Below, piece after piece: positions 61,930 through 64,000 of a stretch of 64,000 nucleotides of DNA. Made by a program: the position numbers and the translations under genes. How positions within the stretch are numbered: position 1 is the first letter of the stretch; each line of letters begins with the position of its first letter. The notes under the pieces are model-generated. The model was not told the DNA's origin and searched no databases. It saw only the letters and a list, made by a program, of their open reading frames with translations. Source of the stretch: Crossaster papposus (lineage: Eukaryota > Echinodermata > Asteroidea > Velatida > Solasteridae); contig JBAIAA010000117.1 in assembly GCA_037893245.1 (NCBI GenBank), positions 310,001 to 374,000 of the forward strand. The letters are read 5' to 3'.

Positions 61930-64000
61930 AGCCTAACAAACACTTTTTGGTTTTTTTCATCGTCAGAACACAAAATAGACTTCCAACGCTCCCAAATGGT
62001 CTATAGAGCTCATTTAGCCTAACAAACACTTTTCGGTTTTTTTCACCGCCAGAACACCAAATGGACATCCAACGCTCCCAAATGTTGTATAGTGCTCAAT
62101 GAGCCTAACAAACACTTTTCGGGTTTTTTCACCGTCAGAACACAAAATAGACTTCCAACGCTCCCAAATGGTCTATAGAGCTCATTTAGCCTAACAAACA
62201 CTTTTCGGGTTTTGTTCACCATCAGAACACGAAATGGACTTCCAATACTCCCAAATGGTCGATAGCGCTCAATAAGCGTAACAAACACTTTTCGGTTTTT
62301 CTCACCGTCAGAACACCAAATGGACATCCAACGCTCCCAAATGTTCTATAGTGCTCAATGAGCCTAACAAACACTTTTCGGTTTTTTTCACCGTCAGAAC
62401 ACAAAATTGACTTCCAACACTCCCAAATGGTCTATAGGCCTCAATGAGCCTAACAAACACTTTTCGGGTTTTCTTCACCGTCAAAACACGAAATGGACTT
62501 TCAACACTCCCAAATGGTCTATAGCGCTCAATAAGCCTAACAAACACTTTTCGGGTTTTTCCACCTTCAGAACACAAAATAGACTTCCAACGCTCCCAAA
62601 TGGTCTATAGGCCTCAATGAGCCTAACAAACACTTTTCGGGTTTTTTCACCGTCAGAACACAAAATAGACTTCCAACGCTCCCAAATGGTCTATAGAGCT
62701 CATTTAGCCTAACAAACACTTTTCGGTTTTTTTCACCGCCAGAACACCAAATGGACATCCAACGCTCCCAAATGTTGTATAGTGCTCAATGAGCCTAACA
62801 AACACTTTTCGGGTTTTTTCACCGTCAGAACACAAAATAGACTTCCAAAGCTCCCAAATGGTCTATAGAGCTCATTTAGCCTAACAAACACTTTTCGGGT
62901 TTTGTTCACCATCAGAACACGAAATGGACTTCCAACGCTCCCAAATGGTCTATAGCGCTCAATGAGCCTAACAAACACTTTTTGGTTTTTTTCACCGTCA
63001 GAACACAAAATAGACTTCCAACGCTCCCAAATGGTCTATAGAGCTCATTTAGCCTAACAAACACTTTTCGGTTTTTTTCACCGCCAGAACACCAAATGGA
63101 CATCCAACGCTCCCAAATGTTGTATAGTGCTCAATGAGCCTAACAAACACTTTTTGGTTTTTTTCATCGTCAGAACACAAAATAGACTTCCAACGCTCCC
63201 AAATGGTCTATAGAGCTCATTTAGCCTAACAAACACTTTTCGGTTTTTTTCACCGCCAGAACACCAAATGGACATCCAACGCTCCCAAATGTTGTATAGT
63301 GCTCAATGAGCCTAACAAACACTTTTCGGGTTTTTTCACCGTCAGAACACAAAATAGACTTCCAACGCTCCCAAATGGTCTATAGAGCTCATTTAGCCTA
63401 ACAAACACTTTTCGGGTTTTGTTCACCATCAGAACACGAAATGGACTTCCAATACTCCCAAATGGTCGATAGCGCTCAATAAGCGTAACAAACACTTTTC
63501 GGTTTTTCTCACCGTCAGAACACCAAATGGACATCCAACGCTCCCAAATGTTCTATAGTGCTCAATGAGCCTAACAAACACTTTTCGGTTTTTTTCACCG
63601 TCAGAACACAAAATTGACTTCCAACACTCCCAAATGGTCTATAGGCCTCAATGAGCCTAACAAACACTTTTCGGGTTTTCTTCACCGTCAAAACACGAAA
63701 TGGACTTTCAACACTCCCAAATGGTCTATAGCGCTCAATAAGCCTAACAAACACTTTTCGGGTTTTTCCACCTTCAGAACACAAAATAGACTTCCAACGC
63801 TCCCAAATGGTCTATAGGCCTCAATGAGCCTAACAAACACTTTTCGGGTTTTTTCACCGTCAGAACACAAAATAGACTTCCAACGCTCCCAAATGGTCTA
63901 TAGAGCTCATTTAGCCTAACAAACACTTTTCGGTTTTTTTCACCGCCAGAACACCAAATGGACATCCAACGCTCCCAAATGTTGTATAGTGCTCAATGAG
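61930..64000. repeat. 1207-bp higher-order repeat, running off the right edge
   Basis: Subtypes from about 62.0 kb repeat 1207 bp downstream (62222 with 63429, 62407 with 63614). The unit has no deletion-bearing monomer and equals 14 full monomers of 86.2 bp. The second copy is cut by the window end at 64000. A 172-bp duplication (one dimer) lies just to the left at 61.53-61.87 kb. Confidence 0.78.

Larger units (their letters stand above)
1..64000. repeat. Tandem satellite array, ~86-87 bp monomer, fills the window
   Basis: Every stretch I read is a copy of one monomer of 86 or 87 bp, always in the same orientation, marked by the near-invariant CCTAACAAACACTTTTCGG once per monomer. The window holds about 770 monomer positions, estimated from 64 kb plus about 71 x 34 bp of recurrent deletions divided by 86.3. 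No unique sequence, transposon, inversion or gene interrupts it, and both ends are inside the array, so its true length is unknown. Monomers differ mainly at a small set of linked sites and are arranged in nested higher-order repeats. Known biology of such arrays points to a eukaryotic centromeric or heterochromatic satellite. The species and any centromere function cannot be seen from sequence alone. CRISPR and coding repeats were considered and rejected. Confidence 0.98.

Noticed and set aside
1..64000. CRISPR array
   Set aside because: Similarity runs over the full 86-87 bp of each unit with no unique spacers, and the unit is much longer than CRISPR repeats. There are no cas genes.
1..64000. 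Strict dimer (172-173 bp) as the basic unit
   Set aside because: Some neighbouring subtypes alternate, but many HORs contain an odd number of monomers (3, 7, 11, 13, 17, 25, 27), so the monomer is the unit of exchange.
1..64000. Relation to soybean 91-92 bp centromere satellite or Arabidopsis 178-bp repeat
   Set aside because: From memory the sequences do not align beyond short words such as CAAATGGTC. The similarity in length is not evidence of homology.

Overview
This 64-kb window is satellite DNA from end to end. It is one head-to-tail array of a monomer of about 86-87 bp, all copies in the same orientation. I found no gene, RNA gene, transposon, unique spacer or inversion anywhere. The organism cannot be named from the sequence. 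A long, AT-rich array (one reference monomer is 35/86 = 41% G+C) with higher-order organisation is typical of eukaryotic centromeric or heterochromatic satellite (plant or animal). A dimer of 172-173 bp is close to one nucleosome repeat. I do not recognise the monomer as any named satellite, and whether it is centromeric is inference.

With the phase set at AC(A/T)TCCAAC, each monomer has five parts. Positions 1-22 hold a CTCCCAAATG core. Positions 23-40 are variable and hold CTATAG and a short dyad (GCT-N5-AGC). Positions 40-58 are almost invariant (CCTAACAAACACTTTTCGG). A T-tract with a flickering length follows, and then a CACC(G/A)TCAGAACAC tail. Monomers fall into recurring subtypes (called A-G here) defined by linked variants, many of them CpG versus TpG/CpA. 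Two deletion-bearing subtypes recur. One has lost 34 bp across a monomer boundary (about 71 copies by hand count). The other has lost 4 bp in CTATAG (about 22 copies), and nearly all of these lie directly upstream of a 34-bp-deletion junction.

Subtypes are ordered into higher-order repeats (HORs), but no single HOR dominates. Going left to right I can follow local tandem units of 571 bp (87-1165), 1136 bp (2605-5386), 1035 bp (4795-6825), 1347 bp (6400-9100), 1793 bp (8250-11060), 1398 bp (11055-13600), 484 and 307 bp (15.1-16.8 kb), 1087 bp (18.63-21.19 kb), 917/1088 bp (22.0-24.2 kb), 345 bp (27.8-28.7 and 37.3-38.0 kb), 1136 bp (29.75-32.15 kb), 1398 bp (43.56-46.51 kb), 2047 and 824 bp (53.2-55.6 kb), 2227 bp (55.2-60.03 kb) and 1207 bp (61.9 kb to the right edge). 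Each length becomes a whole number of monomers (3 to 27) when the 34-bp and 4-bp deletions are added back.

Longer segmental copies lie over the local units: 1-2604 with 12943-15546, 37557-40606 with 46316-49365, 17.50-20.10 kb with 32.98-35.59 kb, and 11.52-13.50 kb with 43.60-45.58 kb. They share private variants, so they are recent duplications of multi-kilobase blocks. The many short minus-strand ORFs are by-products of the repeat (87 bp keeps frame, 86 bp breaks it) and are not annotated as genes. All boundaries were set by eye, to a precision of roughly 5-50 bp.
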